Positions 40,191 to 48,231 of a DNA stretch of 64,000 nucleotides are shown piece by piece. This DNA comes from Bacteroidales bacterium UBA4360. GTDB taxonomy: Bacteria > Bacteroidota > Bacteroidia > Bacteroidales > UBA932. Position numbers and translations under genes: made by a program. The notes beneath the pieces are model-generated. The model worked only from the letters and a program-made list of their open reading frames with translations, did not search any database and was not told the origin of the DNA. Each line of letters begins with the position of its first letter. Position 1 is the first letter of the stretch. The stretch lies in assembly GCA_002393945.1 (NCBI GenBank), contig DGSO01000023.1, forward strand, positions 52,637-116,636. The letters run 5' to 3'.

Positions 40191-41462
40191 CTAGTCTATG
40201 CGGTCAAAGCCGGTGTAAGGACGGAGGCATGCGGGGATTTCGATGTAGCCGTCTTTCTGGTTGTCCTCGAGAAGGGCTGCAACTACGCGCGGAAGTGCGA
40301 GGGAGCTGCCGTTGAGGGTGTGGGCGAGCTGCATCTTGCCGTTCTCATCCTTGTAACGGAGATGGAGACGGTTTGCCTGATAGCTTTCGAAGTTGGAGAC
40401 GCTGGAAATCTCGAGCCAGCGGCCCTGTGCTGCGCTCCAGAGCTCGAAGTCATAGGTGATTGCGCTGGTGAAGCTCATGTCGCCGCCGCAGAGGCGGAGG
40501 ATGCGGTAGCGGAGGCCGAGTTCGTTCACAAGGCTCTCTACGTGTGCTATCATCTCATCGAGGGCTGCATAGCTGTTTTCGGGCTTTTCCACGCGCACGA
40601 TTTCCACCTTGTCAAACTGGTGGAGGCGGTTCAGGCCGCGGACGTCCTTGCCGTAGGAACCGGCTTCACGGCGGAAGCAGGGAGTGTAGGCGGTAAGCTT
40701 CTGGGGGAACTCATCGGCACCGAGGATGACGTCACGGAAGATGTTGGTGACGGGGACCTCGGCGGTGGGGACCATGTAGAAGTTGTCCACGGTTGCGTGG
40801 TACATCTGGCCTTCCTTGTCGGGAAGCTGGCCGGTGCCGAAGCCGGATGCTGCATTCACCATTACGGGAGGTTCAACCTCCTTGTAGCCGGCGGCGGTGT
40901 TGCGGTCCAGGAAGTAGTTGATGAGGGCCCTCTGGAGCTTTGCACCCTTGCCCTTGTAGACGGGGAAACCTGCACCGGTAATCTTTACACCAAGGTCGAA
41001 GTCGATGATGTCGTACTTCTTGGCGAGCTCCCAGTGAGGGAGGGCGCCTTCGGGAAGGACGGGGTCTGTTCCGCCCATCTTCACAACCAGGTTGTCCTCT
41101 GCGCCTTTTCCTTCGGGGACGAGGTCGCAGGGAAGGTTGGGAAGGAGGACGAGCTTGTCCTGGAGAGCGGCGGCAGTGTCATCGGCCTCCTTGAGAAGGT
41201 CTGTGCTGCGGGCCTTGATTTCTGCGACTTTCGCCTTGGCGGCTTCGGCCTCATCCTTCTTGCCGGCTTTCATGAGAGCGCCGATTTCGGCAGCGGCCTT
41301 CTTCTGCTGGCCAAGGAGGGCGTCGGATTCCTGCTGGATGGCCTTGCGGCGGTCATCGAGGGCGATTACTTCCTTTACAATCTCGCTTGCATCGAAATGC
41401 TTCTTTGCGAGTTTCCTGATTACAAGTTCAGGGTCTTCCCTGAGGGTTTTGAGTGTAAGCAT
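40191..41462 (-). CDS. serS: seryl-tRNA synthetase
   Basis: Class II synthetase charging tRNA-Ser. 423 residues: N-terminal long helical arm (residues 1-110), then catalytic core with motif 2 TPCFRREAGSYGKD region and motif 3 LNGSSLALPRVVAALLE near the C-terminus. Complete and typical. Confidence 0.97.
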   Translation of the reverse strand: MLTLKTLREDPELVIRKLAKKHFDASEIVKEVIALDDRRKAIQQESDALLGQQKKAAAEIGALMKAGKKDEAEAAKAKVAEIKARSTDLLKEADDTAAALQDKLVLLPNLPCDLVPEGKGAEDNLVVKMGGTDPVLPEGALPHWELAKKYDIIDFDLGVKITGAGFPVYKGKGAKLQRALINYFLDRNTAAGYKEVEPPVMVNAASGFGTGQLPDKEGQMYHATVDNFYMVPTAEVPVTNIFRDVILGADEFPQKLTAYTPCFRREAGSYGKDVRGLNRLHQFDKVEIVRVEKPENSYAALDEMIAHVESLVNELGLRYRILRLCGGDMSFTSAITYDFELWSAAQGRWLEISSVSNFESYQANRLHLRYKDENGKMQLAHTLNGSSLALPRVVAALLEDNQKDGYIEIPACLRPYTGFDRID

Positions 41463-41473
41463 AGTCTGTAATT

Positions 41474-41512
41474 GAAAAAGAGGACAGTCCCCTTTGCGGG
41501 TACTTGTCCTCC
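41474..41512 (-). terminator. intrinsic terminator of rplU-rpmA
   Basis: On the minus strand: GAGGACA stem with inner CCC/GGG pairing and a GCAAA loop, closed by TGTCCTC and followed by TTTTT. Lies between rpmA and serS. Confidence 0.75.
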
Positions 41513-41534
41513 TTGATTCTACTGCCTTCTGAGA

Positions 41535-41795
41535 CTAGTTCTCGAAAGGAACTACGGAAACGAAGGACTTGTCTTCACGCTTGCGGGTGAACTTGACTGT
41601 ACCGTCTACGAGAGCGTAGAGAGTGTGGTCTTTGCCCATGCCCACGTTGAGGCCCGGATTGTGAACGGTACCCCTCTGGCGTACGATGATGTTACCGGCT
41701 TTTACGACCTCTTCGCCAAACTTCTTGATACCAAGGCGCTTGGAATGTGACTCACGGCCGTTCTTTGAACTGGATTGACCTTTCTTGTGTGCCAT
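41535..41795 (-). CDS. rpmA: 50S ribosomal protein bL27
   Basis: 86 residues; MAHKKGQSSSKNGRESHSKR start with the N-terminal arm that reaches the peptidyl-transferase centre, then the barrel (IIVRQRGTVHNPGLNVGMGK). No N-terminal cleavage extension of the Firmicutes type. Follows rplU by 22 bp and is closed by the terminator at 41474-41512. Confidence 0.97.
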   Translation of the reverse strand: MAHKKGQSSSKNGRESHSKRLGIKKFGEEVVKAGNIIVRQRGTVHNPGLNVGMGKDHTLYALVDGTVKFTRKREDKSFVSVVPFEN

Positions 41796-41817
41796 AATCT
41801 GTTTCTCCTTTTAAAAG

Positions 41818-42129
41818 TTAAGCGATAGCGTCGATGTGGATCTTGGTAAGCTTCTGACGGTGACCGTTCAGAGTCTGGAATCCTTTGCGACGGATTTTCT
41901 TGAATACGAGAACTTTCTTTGCCTTGGCGTCATCGTCCAGGACGGTGGCCTTGACAACTGCTCCCTCTACATAGGGAGTTCCAACCTTGACTGCATCCTC
42001 TGCTGCGAGAAGGAGCACCTTGTTGAACTCTACTGCTTCTCCGTTCTTTGCCTTGAGGCGGTTTACGAAGATGTCCTGTCCAGCTTCTACTTTGAACTGC
42101 TGGCTTGCAATGTCAACGATTGCGTACAT
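41818..42129 (-). CDS. rplU: 50S ribosomal protein bL21
   Basis: 103 residues; MYAIVDIASQQFKVEAGQDI start and the conserved KVLVFKKIRRKGFQTLNGHRQ end. First gene of the rplU-rpmA unit, with a 91-nt structured leader. Confidence 0.96.
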   Translation of the reverse strand: MYAIVDIASQQFKVEAGQDIFVNRLKAKNGEAVEFNKVLLLAAEDAVKVGTPYVEGAVVKATVLDDDAKAKKVLVFKKIRRKGFQTLNGHRQKLTKIHIDAIA

Positions 42130-42220
42130 TGTAATAAAACTTGTTTAAAAGTTTCGGCCATAAGCGGTTACCCTCCGGTAACTCTTACAGGGCTCAGTGG
42201 CCATCTCAAAATTTGGACTG
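42130..42220 (-). promoter_or_regulatory. structured leader of rplU, candidate cis-regulator
   Basis: On the minus strand: GTTACC-GGA-GGGTAAC hairpin within outer GGCC.../...GGCC arms (GGCCACTGAGC and GCTTATGGCC). A long, folded leader is exceptional here, where most leaders are short, and ribosomal operons often self-regulate this way. Candidate only. Confidence 0.45.
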
Positions 42221-42228
42221 CAAAGATA
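42221..42228 (-). promoter_or_regulatory. -7 box for rplU-rpmA
   Basis: Minus-strand TATCTTTG, 91 bp before the rplU ATG. Confidence 0.55.
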
Positions 42229-42268
42229 GTAAAAAATTGTGAATCTGCAAGAAGGGCGTGGATTATTT

Positions 42269-43015
42269 TTATTGCTGATCCGGCGGGAGCTGGTCCCCCA
42301 TGGTCCAGGTCATTGTGGCCTCGTCTTCTTTCAGATGCGCCGCGATGCGCTTCTTGCTCACGATATACATATAGAGGAACAGGCCGATGAAAAGGGCTCC
42401 GCAGCCTGTTGCTATGATTCCTCCCTGGCTGGACGCCATCAGAAGGGTGTCGAAGGCCGAATGCAGCAGCATGGGAACGAGCCATGCAAGGATGAAATTC
42501 AGCGTGCGTTTATCCTGGTTCCCGAAGCATGCCCTGGAGAAGAAATAGCCCATGGTGACGGCGAAGAAGAAGTGGCCGGGAATGGAAACGAGGCCCCTGA
42601 GGACGCTCACGGACAGCCATGATTCAATGTTTCCGAACACGTATGATATATTTTCAAACGCCGCGAAACCCATGCCGATGCACACTGCATACACAATTCC
42701 GTCCATCCACTCGTTGAAATACGGATTCTTTCTGAGGAAAAGCATCAGAAGGATAAGCTTGGCGGCCTCCTCCGGCGCTCCTGCGCCAAGGGTTGCCAGC
42801 TGCAGGCTCTCCTTGAACGAGAGCACTCCCTCTGCGCTTGGCAGCAGGTTGTGATACGGGAATGTTATGAGCAGGGACAGCAGCGCCGACCCCACGCCAT
42901 ACAGGAATCCCTTCCATATCATCCTCCCCGGTTCCCTCTGGTACATGTCCTTGGTATAAATGAAATACAGCATCGCCAACGCCGGCAGCACTGCAGAAAG
43001 TATGATCATCAACAT
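42269..43015 (-). CDS. PrsW family intramembrane protease
   Basis: 248 residues, about seven membrane helices. The family motifs are present: GAPEEAAK (EExxK) near residue 78, FAAFENISY near 116, and paired His in SIPGHFFFAV and LVPMLLHSAFD. PrsW-type enzymes (CAAX-protease-like fold) cleave membrane anti-sigma factors in Bacillus; the target here is unknown. A TATCTTCG variant box lies at 43035-43042. Confidence 0.85.
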   Translation of the reverse strand: MLMIILSAVLPALAMLYFIYTKDMYQREPGRMIWKGFLYGVGSALLSLLITFPYHNLLPSAEGVLSFKESLQLATLGAGAPEEAAKLILLMLFLRKNPYFNEWMDGIVYAVCIGMGFAAFENISYVFGNIESWLSVSVLRGLVSIPGHFFFAVTMGYFFSRACFGNQDKRTLNFILAWLVPMLLHSAFDTLLMASSQGGIIATGCGALFIGLFLYMYIVSKKRIAAHLKEDEATMTWTMGDQLPPDQQ

Positions 43016-43065
43016 ATCGCGTGATTATTTTCCGCGAAGATACTCATTTTCCCGCATCTATCCGA

Positions 43066-43165
43066 CGCCCACGTTGTCATTTTCGGCCGTTTTTGTCGAT
43101 GCGGACGTCGTTGGCGACGGCGGCGGCCACGATTTTGGGCATTATTGTTACCTTGAACGTCGGAG
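43066..43165 (-). repeat. 52-bp-period array C, two units
   Basis: On the minus strand: GTAACAATAATGCCC...CCGTCGCCAACGACG, then TCGACAAAAACGGCCGAAAATGACAAC. The A-runs begin at 43146 and 43094, 52 bp apart. The units resemble types 2 and 3/4 of arrays A and B. Lies between lptB's terminator and the PrsW gene. Confidence 0.8.
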
Positions 43166-43167
43166 AT

Positions 43168-43206
43168 TAAAAAACGGCAGCCTCTGCAGGAGCTGCCGTT
43201 TTGAAA
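43168..43206 (-). terminator. intrinsic terminator of lptB
   Basis: AAAACGGCAGC and GCTGCCGTTTT arms around CTCTGCAGGA, with T/A runs on both flanks, so usable in either direction. Confidence 0.75.
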
Positions 43207-43266
43207 AGTATAAAACTAACCAACTAAAACTAACCGTAGCTGGTTAATGCAAGACGTGTGCCAAAA

Positions 43267-44067
43267 CTACTTGTTGAGCGCGGCCATTTCTGCGCGGGCA
43301 CGTTCCACCGACTTGGATTTCTTGAGGACGAAACCGGAACCGAGGTACTTGGTGCGGACGTCTTCGTCGGATGCAAGCTGTTCCGGAGTACCTTCCTGGA
43401 GGATGACGCCTTCGTAAAGAAGGTATGCACGGTCTGTGATTGCGAGGGTTTCGCCTACGTTATGGTCAGTTATGATGACGCCGATGTTGCGGTACTTCAG
43501 CTTTGCGATGATGTACTGGATATCCTCAACGGCGATGGGGTCGACTCCGGCGAAGGGTTCGTCAAGCAGGATGAATTTGGGGTCGACGGCAAGTGCGCGG
43601 GCGATTTCGCAGCGGCGGCGCTCACCGCCGGAGAGCTGGATGCCCAGGGATTTCCGCACCTTGGAGAGGTTGAACTCGTCGATAAGCTGCTCCATGCGGG
43701 CTATCCTCTGCTCCTTTGTCATGTCCTTCGTAGAGGAAGACAGTTCCATGACCGACATGATATTGTCTTCAACGGACATCTTGCGGAACACCGACGCTTC
43801 CTGAGGGAGGTAGCCGATGCCATGCTGCGCCCTCTTATACATAGGAAGGGTGGTGATCTCCGTGGCGTTTCCTTCATCGTCGTCAATGAATATGCGGCCG
43901 CCGTTGGGCTTGATCTGGCCGGTTATCATGTAAAAACTTGTGGTCTTGCCGGCACCGTTAGGGCCAAGGAATCCCACAATCTCTCCCTGCTCCACTTCCA
44001 TGGAAACACCCTTTACAACGGTACGTACGCCGTATTTTTTGACAAGTTGTTCTGCTCTTAACTTCAT
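43267..44067 (-). CDS. lptB: LPS export ABC transporter ATP-binding protein
   Basis: 266 residues. Walker A GFLGPNGAGKTTSF near residue 35, signature QLSGGERRRCEIARAL near 143, Walker B ILLDEPFAGVDPIAVEDIQ. The last is the LptB form. It powers LptFG to move LPS across the envelope. The rest of the lpt system is outside the window. Confidence 0.93.
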   Translation of the reverse strand: MKLRAEQLVKKYGVRTVVKGVSMEVEQGEIVGFLGPNGAGKTTSFYMITGQIKPNGGRIFIDDDEGNATEITTLPMYKRAQHGIGYLPQEASVFRKMSVEDNIMSVMELSSSTKDMTKEQRIARMEQLIDEFNLSKVRKSLGIQLSGGERRRCEIARALAVDPKFILLDEPFAGVDPIAVEDIQYIIAKLKYRNIGVIITDHNVGETLAITDRAYLLYEGVILQEGTPEQLASDEDVRTKYLGSGFVLKKSKSVERARAEMAALNK

Positions 44068-44074
44068 ATTGTAT

Positions 44075-44103
44075 GAGATTTCTCGACTTCGCTCGAAATG
44101 ACA
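44075..44103. repeat. GAGATTTCTCGACT...CGAAATGACA dispersed repeat
   Basis: GAGATTTCTCGACTTCGCTC then GAAATGACA just before lptB's start, with two shorter echoes (CTCGAAATGACAGGTAGGTTG and CTTGAAATGACAGG) toward the dnaX stop. The same palindrome occurs twice inside dnaX. Confidence 0.7.
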
Positions 44104-44151
44104 AATAGGTTGGTTGCTCGAAATGACAGGTAGGTTGCTTGAAATGACAGG

Positions 44152-45849
44152 TTATTTGGTGTCAAGGCCGAGGTCGGCGACGAAGGCGCGGACCTCGGGG
44201 TTTTTGTCCATGAGGTCCTTGGCTTTTTCTTCGGGCATGTAAGGGACCTTTTTGACTTCCTCTTCGGGAACGACCGATACCATGATATTCACCTTGTTGC
44301 AGGCGAGAAGCCCGCGCAGGCGGCCTTCCAGGTCCCGGAGGAGTTTTTCCTCAATCCACAGCTTCTGGGCCTCGTTTTTGACCACGAAGTCCACGACTTT
44401 GACGCCGTTCTCTTCACGGACATTGACGGTACCGTTGGCTATGGTGCTGGCAAGGCGGGGCTTATCGGCATACTGGCCGGCCATTTCCTTCCACTTTTCT
44501 ATCACGAGTGCGTCTTCCGGAAGCTTTCCGGCTTCTTCCACGGCCTTTTCCTCCGCCTTCTCTTCCTCCTTCTTCTCCTCCATTATTGAGTTCAGAGACA
44601 GCGAAGATCCGGTCTTCGTAGCACGGCGGCGGGGGGCTGGGGCTTGAGATTTCTCGACTCCGCTCGAAATAGCAGGAGCAGGTGCCGATGCAGGCGCAGG
44701 GGCAGGGGCTTTGTCATTTCGACCGAGCGTAGCGAGTGGAGAAATCTCCTGCTGAACCTTCACAAGGTGCGAAAGCCGCATGAGGGCGTACTCGATATGG
44801 AGGCGGGGGTTGACCGCACTCTTGTATGTGCTCTCGCAGGCGGTGGTGATGCCAAGGGCGTCAAAGAGGAACTGCACAGAGCATTTTGATGCCTGCTGTG
44901 CATAACGCTGCTTCATTGAGTCGGGCATGTCCAGAAGGGATTCCAGGCCGCCGGTTTTGGCGACCACGAGGTCTCTCAGGTGGGAGGACAGGGACGCCAC
45001 GAAGTGCAGTGCGTTGAAGCCTTTGGTGAGGATTTCGTCAAAGGCGAGGAAGGCATCGGCATAATTTCCGGAGAGGAAATCGTCCACCATCTTGAAGCTG
45101 TATTCGTAGTCCAGGACGCCGAGGTTGCGGATGACGTCGTCCTTGCGGAGGACATTGCCGCAGAAAGCGACGCTCTGGTCAAAGATGGTGAGAGCGTCAC
45201 GCATGGCGCCGTCGGCCTTGGTGGCTATTACGTGGAGGGATTCTTCGTCGGCATCTACGCCTTCCTTGGCCGCGATTTCCTTGAGGTAGCGCACGGTGTC
45301 GTGGACGCTGATGCGGTTGAAGTCGTAGGTCTGGCAGCGGCTCAGGATGGTGGGGAGAATCTTGTGTTTCTCCGTGGTCGCCAGAATGAAGATGGCATGT
45401 GCCGGCGGCTCCTCCAGCGTCTTGAGGAAGGCGTTGAATGCGGCTGCCGACAGCATGTGAACCTCATCTATGATGTACACGCTGTACTTTCCCACCTGCG
45501 GCGGAACCTGCACCTGGTCCATCAGGGCCTTGATGTCCTCTACGGAATTGTTGGATGCGGCATCGAGCTCATGGATGCAGTAAGACCGGCCTTCCTTGAA
45601 AGAAACGCAGGATTCGCATTCACCGCAGGGCTCCATGTCCGGCCCCGGGTTGGAGCAGTTTATCATCTTGGCAAAGATGCGGGCGGTAGTGGTCTTGCCC
45701 ACGCCGCGCGGTCCGCAGAACAGGTAAGCATGCGCCAACTGCCCCCTCTTGATTGAGTTGGACAGCGTCTTCGCAATTGTATCCTGGCCGATGAGCGTTT
45801 CAAAGGAGTCCGGCCTGTACTTCCTTGCCGATACGATATACTGACTCAT
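44152..45849 (-). CDS. dnaX: DNA polymerase III subunits gamma/tau
   Basis: Clamp-loader ATPase, 565 residues. Walker A CGPRGVGKTTTAR near residue 46, zinc site CSNPGP..CGECESC near 69-81, Walker B YIIDEVHMLS, arginine finger region and domain III by about 360. The linker at about 370-405 contains two copies of a genomic repeat translated in frame (see findings). The last 100 residues are the tau-like C-terminal domain. Starts at 45849; the -7 box is 6 bp upstream. Confidence 0.95.
   Translation of the reverse strand: MSQYIVSARKYRPDSFETLIGQDTIAKTLSNSIKRGQLAHAYLFCGPRGVGKTTTARIFAKMINCSNPGPDMEPCGECESCVSFKEGRSYCIHELDAASNNSVEDIKALMDQVQVPPQVGKYSVYIIDEVHMLSAAAFNAFLKTLEEPPAHAIFILATTEKHKILPTILSRCQTYDFNRISVHDTVRYLKEIAAKEGVDADEESLHVIATKADGAMRDALTIFDQSVAFCGNVLRKDDVIRNLGVLDYEYSFKMVDDFLSGNYADAFLAFDEILTKGFNALHFVASLSSHLRDLVVAKTGGLESLLDMPDSMKQRYAQQASKCSVQFLFDALGITTACESTYKSAVNPRLHIEYALMRLSHLVKVQQEISPLATLGRNDKAPAPAPASAPAPAISSGVEKSQAPAPRRRATKTGSSLSLNSIMEEKKEEEKAEEKAVEEAGKLPEDALVIEKWKEMAGQYADKPRLASTIANGTVNVREENGVKVVDFVVKNEAQKLWIEEKLLRDLEGRLRGLLACNKVNIMVSVVPEEEVKKVPYMPEEKAKDLMDKNPEVRAFVADLGLDTK
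44646..44672. repeat. dispersed palindromic repeat inside dnaX, copy 1
   Basis: GAGATTTCTCGACTCCGCTC followed by GAAAT, read through by dnaX as ISSGVEKS. Same element as 44075-44103. Confidence 0.75.
44713..44748. repeat. dispersed palindromic repeat inside dnaX, copy 2
   Basis: GTCATTTCGACCGAGCGTAG then CGAGTGGAGAAATCTC, opposite orientation to copy 1; dnaX reads it as EISPLATLGRND. Confidence 0.75.
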
Positions 45850-45855
45850 AGACTA

Positions 45856-45863
45856 CAAAGATA
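45856..45863 (-). promoter_or_regulatory. -7 box for dnaX
   Basis: Minus-strand TATCTTTG, 6 bp before the dnaX ATG, so the message should be leaderless or nearly so. Confidence 0.5.
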
Positions 45864-45870
45864 ATAAAAA

Positions 45871-45878
45871 TATCTTTG
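45871..45878 (+). promoter_or_regulatory. plus-strand -7 box reading into array B
   Basis: TATCTTTG, 22 bp before array B, with no protein gene downstream on this strand. It would transcribe the repeat. Confidence 0.4.
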
Positions 45879-45899
45879 CATTACACTCCCAACCTTCAA

Positions 45900-46106
45900 G
45901 GTCACAAAAATGCCCCAAAACGTGACCGCCGCCGTCATCGATGACGCGCAAAGTAACAAAAATGCCGCAAAACGTGTCCCCGGCCGTCGCCAACGACGTC
46001 CAGATCGTCAAAAATGGCCCAAAATGCCAAACCCGCCGTCATCAACGACGTGTACATCGACAAAAATGGCCAAAATTGACAACTCCGCCGTCATGAACTG
46101 ACATTC
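45900..46106 (+). repeat. 52-bp-period tandem array B, four units
   Basis: Part of the 397-bp dnaX/ctp gap. A-runs begin at 45906, 45958, 46010 and 46062, each 52 bp apart. Unit 1 pairs GGTCAC with GTGACC around AAAAATGCCCCAAAAC and has the perfect palindrome CGTCATCGATGACG. Units 1 to 4 match units 1 to 4 of array A in order, including the TCATGAA.TGACAT end of unit 4. Confidence 0.9.
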
Positions 46107-46246
46107 AGGCGCCATCAGGCGCCCCGGCCGGCCCGGGTATTTGCCGCGAAGCGGGAAATACGGAAAGGGTTTAAGGCCGCAGGGGGTTCGGGGGAATCCT
46201 ATTCCTCCGTATTAAAAGCGGAGCGGCGGGGGCGGAGCCCCCTGTA
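46107..46246 (+). repeat. 3' module of composite element B
   Basis: CAGGCGCCATCAGGCGCC, then hairpin GTATTTGCCGCGAAGCGGGAAATAC-like (46138-46161), then GGGGGCGGAGCCCCC at 46228-46242 followed by TGTATTA. Same order of parts as at 14907-15018. It abuts the ctp stop. Confidence 0.7.
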
Positions 46247-47830
46247 TTACCGTCGAAGCGCAGCTTCGACGGTGGTATCGACGGGGAGCCAATACTTGTA
46301 GAAGGCGTTTTCGCCGAGGCGGGAGTAGCGGGAGACGAGGGCGTAGACCTCGGGGAGCATGTAGGGCTTGGATTTGGCCCATTCGGAGTCGGTGCAGCGG
46401 ATCTTGTCCACATCGGCAGCATAGCGGAGGAACTTGCCGGCGATGTTTTCGCTGCGGAGGAAGGTGTCCATGTCGGCAAAGGAGGATATGTCCGAGAGGC
46501 GGGAGCCATAGCGGTCGAACATGGCCGATGCGAAGCGCATGGACGTTGCCTTGCGGGTGCACTGCTGGTAGAACGCGGTTGTGCGGGTGGTGTCCATGGG
46601 GACGAAGACGTCCGGCATGATGCCGCCACCGCCGTAGACGATCCGGCCGCTGCGGGTGTGGTGGACGTCGGACTTGTCAAGCTTGACGCTGTCGGCAGAG
46701 AAGATTTCGCCACCGGCGTACCGGCGGTAGATGTCGTAGCTGTAGTCCTCGCCGGCGTTGTAGGGCTTCTGGATGCATCGGCCGCTGGGGGTATAATAGC
46801 GGGCCACGGTGAGGCGGACGCCGGAATTGTCGGAGAAGAAGAAGGGTTCCTGCACCAGGCCTTTGCCGAACGAACGCCTGCCCACGATGGTGCCGCGGTC
46901 GTTGTCCTGGATTGCGCCGGCAAAAATCTCGCTTGCCGATGCCGAGTTCTCACCGATGAGGACGGTGAGGCCGAGGTCCGGGAAGGAGCCGCGGCCATCG
47001 GCACGGAAGACTTCGCGCGGGCGGTGGAGGCCTTCGATGTAGACGATGGTGTCGCCTTTGGAGAGGAAGTCGTTGGAAAGGAGGAGCGCCTGGTCCATGT
47101 AGCCGCCCGTATTGGCACGGACGTCAAAGAGAAGGTGCTTCATGCCCTCCCCCTGCAGCCTGACGGCCGCTTCGTGGCATTCCTTGAAGGTTGTGCGTGA
47201 GAACTTTGAAAGACGCAGGTAGGCGACGGAATCGGAAAGCATGAAAGCCGCATCCACGCTGTGGACGGGAATCTTGCCGCGGGTTATCTCGAAAGGTATG
47301 ACCTCCGAGGAACGCTTCACGGTAATAGTAACCTTGCTCCCCGAGGGGCCCTTGATGAGACGCACCATGCTGTCCTGCGGGAACTTGACTCCGGCGATGG
47401 TGCGGTCGTCCACCTTGAGGAGACGGTCCCCCGCCCTGAGGCCCACCTTCTCAGAAGGGCCGCCAGGAATCACTTCAAGCACTATCGCAGTGTCCTGCGG
47501 CACGTTGAACTGTATGCCGATACCGTCGAAATTGCCCGCGAGGTCTTCCTCCGATTCGGACAGTTCCACCGGCGGCAGATAGACGGAATGCGGGTCCAGG
47601 GACGCCAGTGCCGCGCTTATGGTACTCTCAGACAGCTTTGTCCTGTCCAGGGTGTCTACGTAGTTCTTTTCGAGAAGGTCCAGGACAAGGTTGAGCTTTG
47701 CCCAAGAGCCTCCATACCGTGTATTCACAAGGTGCTTTGCATCCCTGTACTTTACCACGGACAAGGTTATGAGGGCACCGATGAGGATGCCCAGCACTAC
47801 CTGCAGTATCTGTAACCAACCTCTTTTCAT
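46247..47830 (-). CDS. C-terminal processing (S41/Ctp) protease
   Basis: 527 residues. Membrane anchor at residues 8-27, PDZ domain (about 95-180), then the S41 core with GENSASASEIFAGAI (catalytic Ser near 300) and GRRSFGKGLVQ (Lys near 325). Periplasmic protease. It is the last gene of an operon with the dCMP deaminase (4-bp overlap). The gene's final codons form a 10-bp-arm palindrome CCGTCGAAGC-GCA-GCTTCGACGG. Confidence 0.93.
   Translation of the reverse strand: MKRGWLQILQVVLGILIGALITLSVVKYRDAKHLVNTRYGGSWAKLNLVLDLLEKNYVDTLDRTKLSESTISAALASLDPHSVYLPPVELSESEEDLAGNFDGIGIQFNVPQDTAIVLEVIPGGPSEKVGLRAGDRLLKVDDRTIAGVKFPQDSMVRLIKGPSGSKVTITVKRSSEVIPFEITRGKIPVHSVDAAFMLSDSVAYLRLSKFSRTTFKECHEAAVRLQGEGMKHLLFDVRANTGGYMDQALLLSNDFLSKGDTIVYIEGLHRPREVFRADGRGSFPDLGLTVLIGENSASASEIFAGAIQDNDRGTIVGRRSFGKGLVQEPFFFSDNSGVRLTVARYYTPSGRCIQKPYNAGEDYSYDIYRRYAGGEIFSADSVKLDKSDVHHTRSGRIVYGGGGIMPDVFVPMDTTRTTAFYQQCTRKATSMRFASAMFDRYGSRLSDISSFADMDTFLRSENIAGKFLRYAADVDKIRCTDSEWAKSKPYMLPEVYALVSRYSRLGENAFYKYWLPVDTTVEAALRR
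46250..46272 (-). terminator. palindrome in the last ctp codons
   Basis: CCGTCGAAGC and GCTTCGACGG separated by GCA. It lies within the coding end, directly after the composite element B hairpin. A terminator-like stem, lacking a T-run. Confidence 0.4.
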
Positions 47831-48231
47831 TCCGACAGCTGCTCCACTTCTATACCTGCACGGCGAAGGAGGTCTACGCCGTCCGTGAGACGGTATTCAT
47901 CCCTGTATACGACGCGGGTTATACCGGACTGGATGATTAGTTTTGAACATTCGACGCAGGGGGAAGCCGTCACGTAAAGGGTGGCACCGGCGCTGCTGTT
48001 GCCGGATTTCGCCACCTTGGTTATGGCATTTGCCTCTGCATGGAGGACGTAGGGCTTCGTGACGCCGTTTTCATCCTCGCAGACATTCTCAAAGCCCGAC
48101 GGTGTACCGTTGTAACCGTCGGAAATAATCATCTTGTCCTTTACCAGGAGGGCGCCTACCTTCCTCCTCTTGCAGTAGGAGTTCTGGGCCCAAATTTCCG
48201 CCATCCTCAGATAGCTGCCGTCAAATTTCAT
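47827..48231 (-). CDS. deoxycytidylate deaminase
   Basis: dCMP to dUMP, feeding dTMP synthesis. 134 residues, ComEB-like: zinc motif HAEANAI near 71 and PCVECSKLI near 98, N-terminal MRMAEIWAQNS-type start. Overlaps ctp and the acyl-CoA ligase genes by 4 bp each. Confidence 0.9.
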   Translation of the reverse strand: MKFDGSYLRMAEIWAQNSYCKRRKVGALLVKDKMIISDGYNGTPSGFENVCEDENGVTKPYVLHAEANAITKVAKSGNSSAGATLYVTASPCVECSKLIIQSGITRVVYRDEYRLTDGVDLLRRAGIEVEQLSE

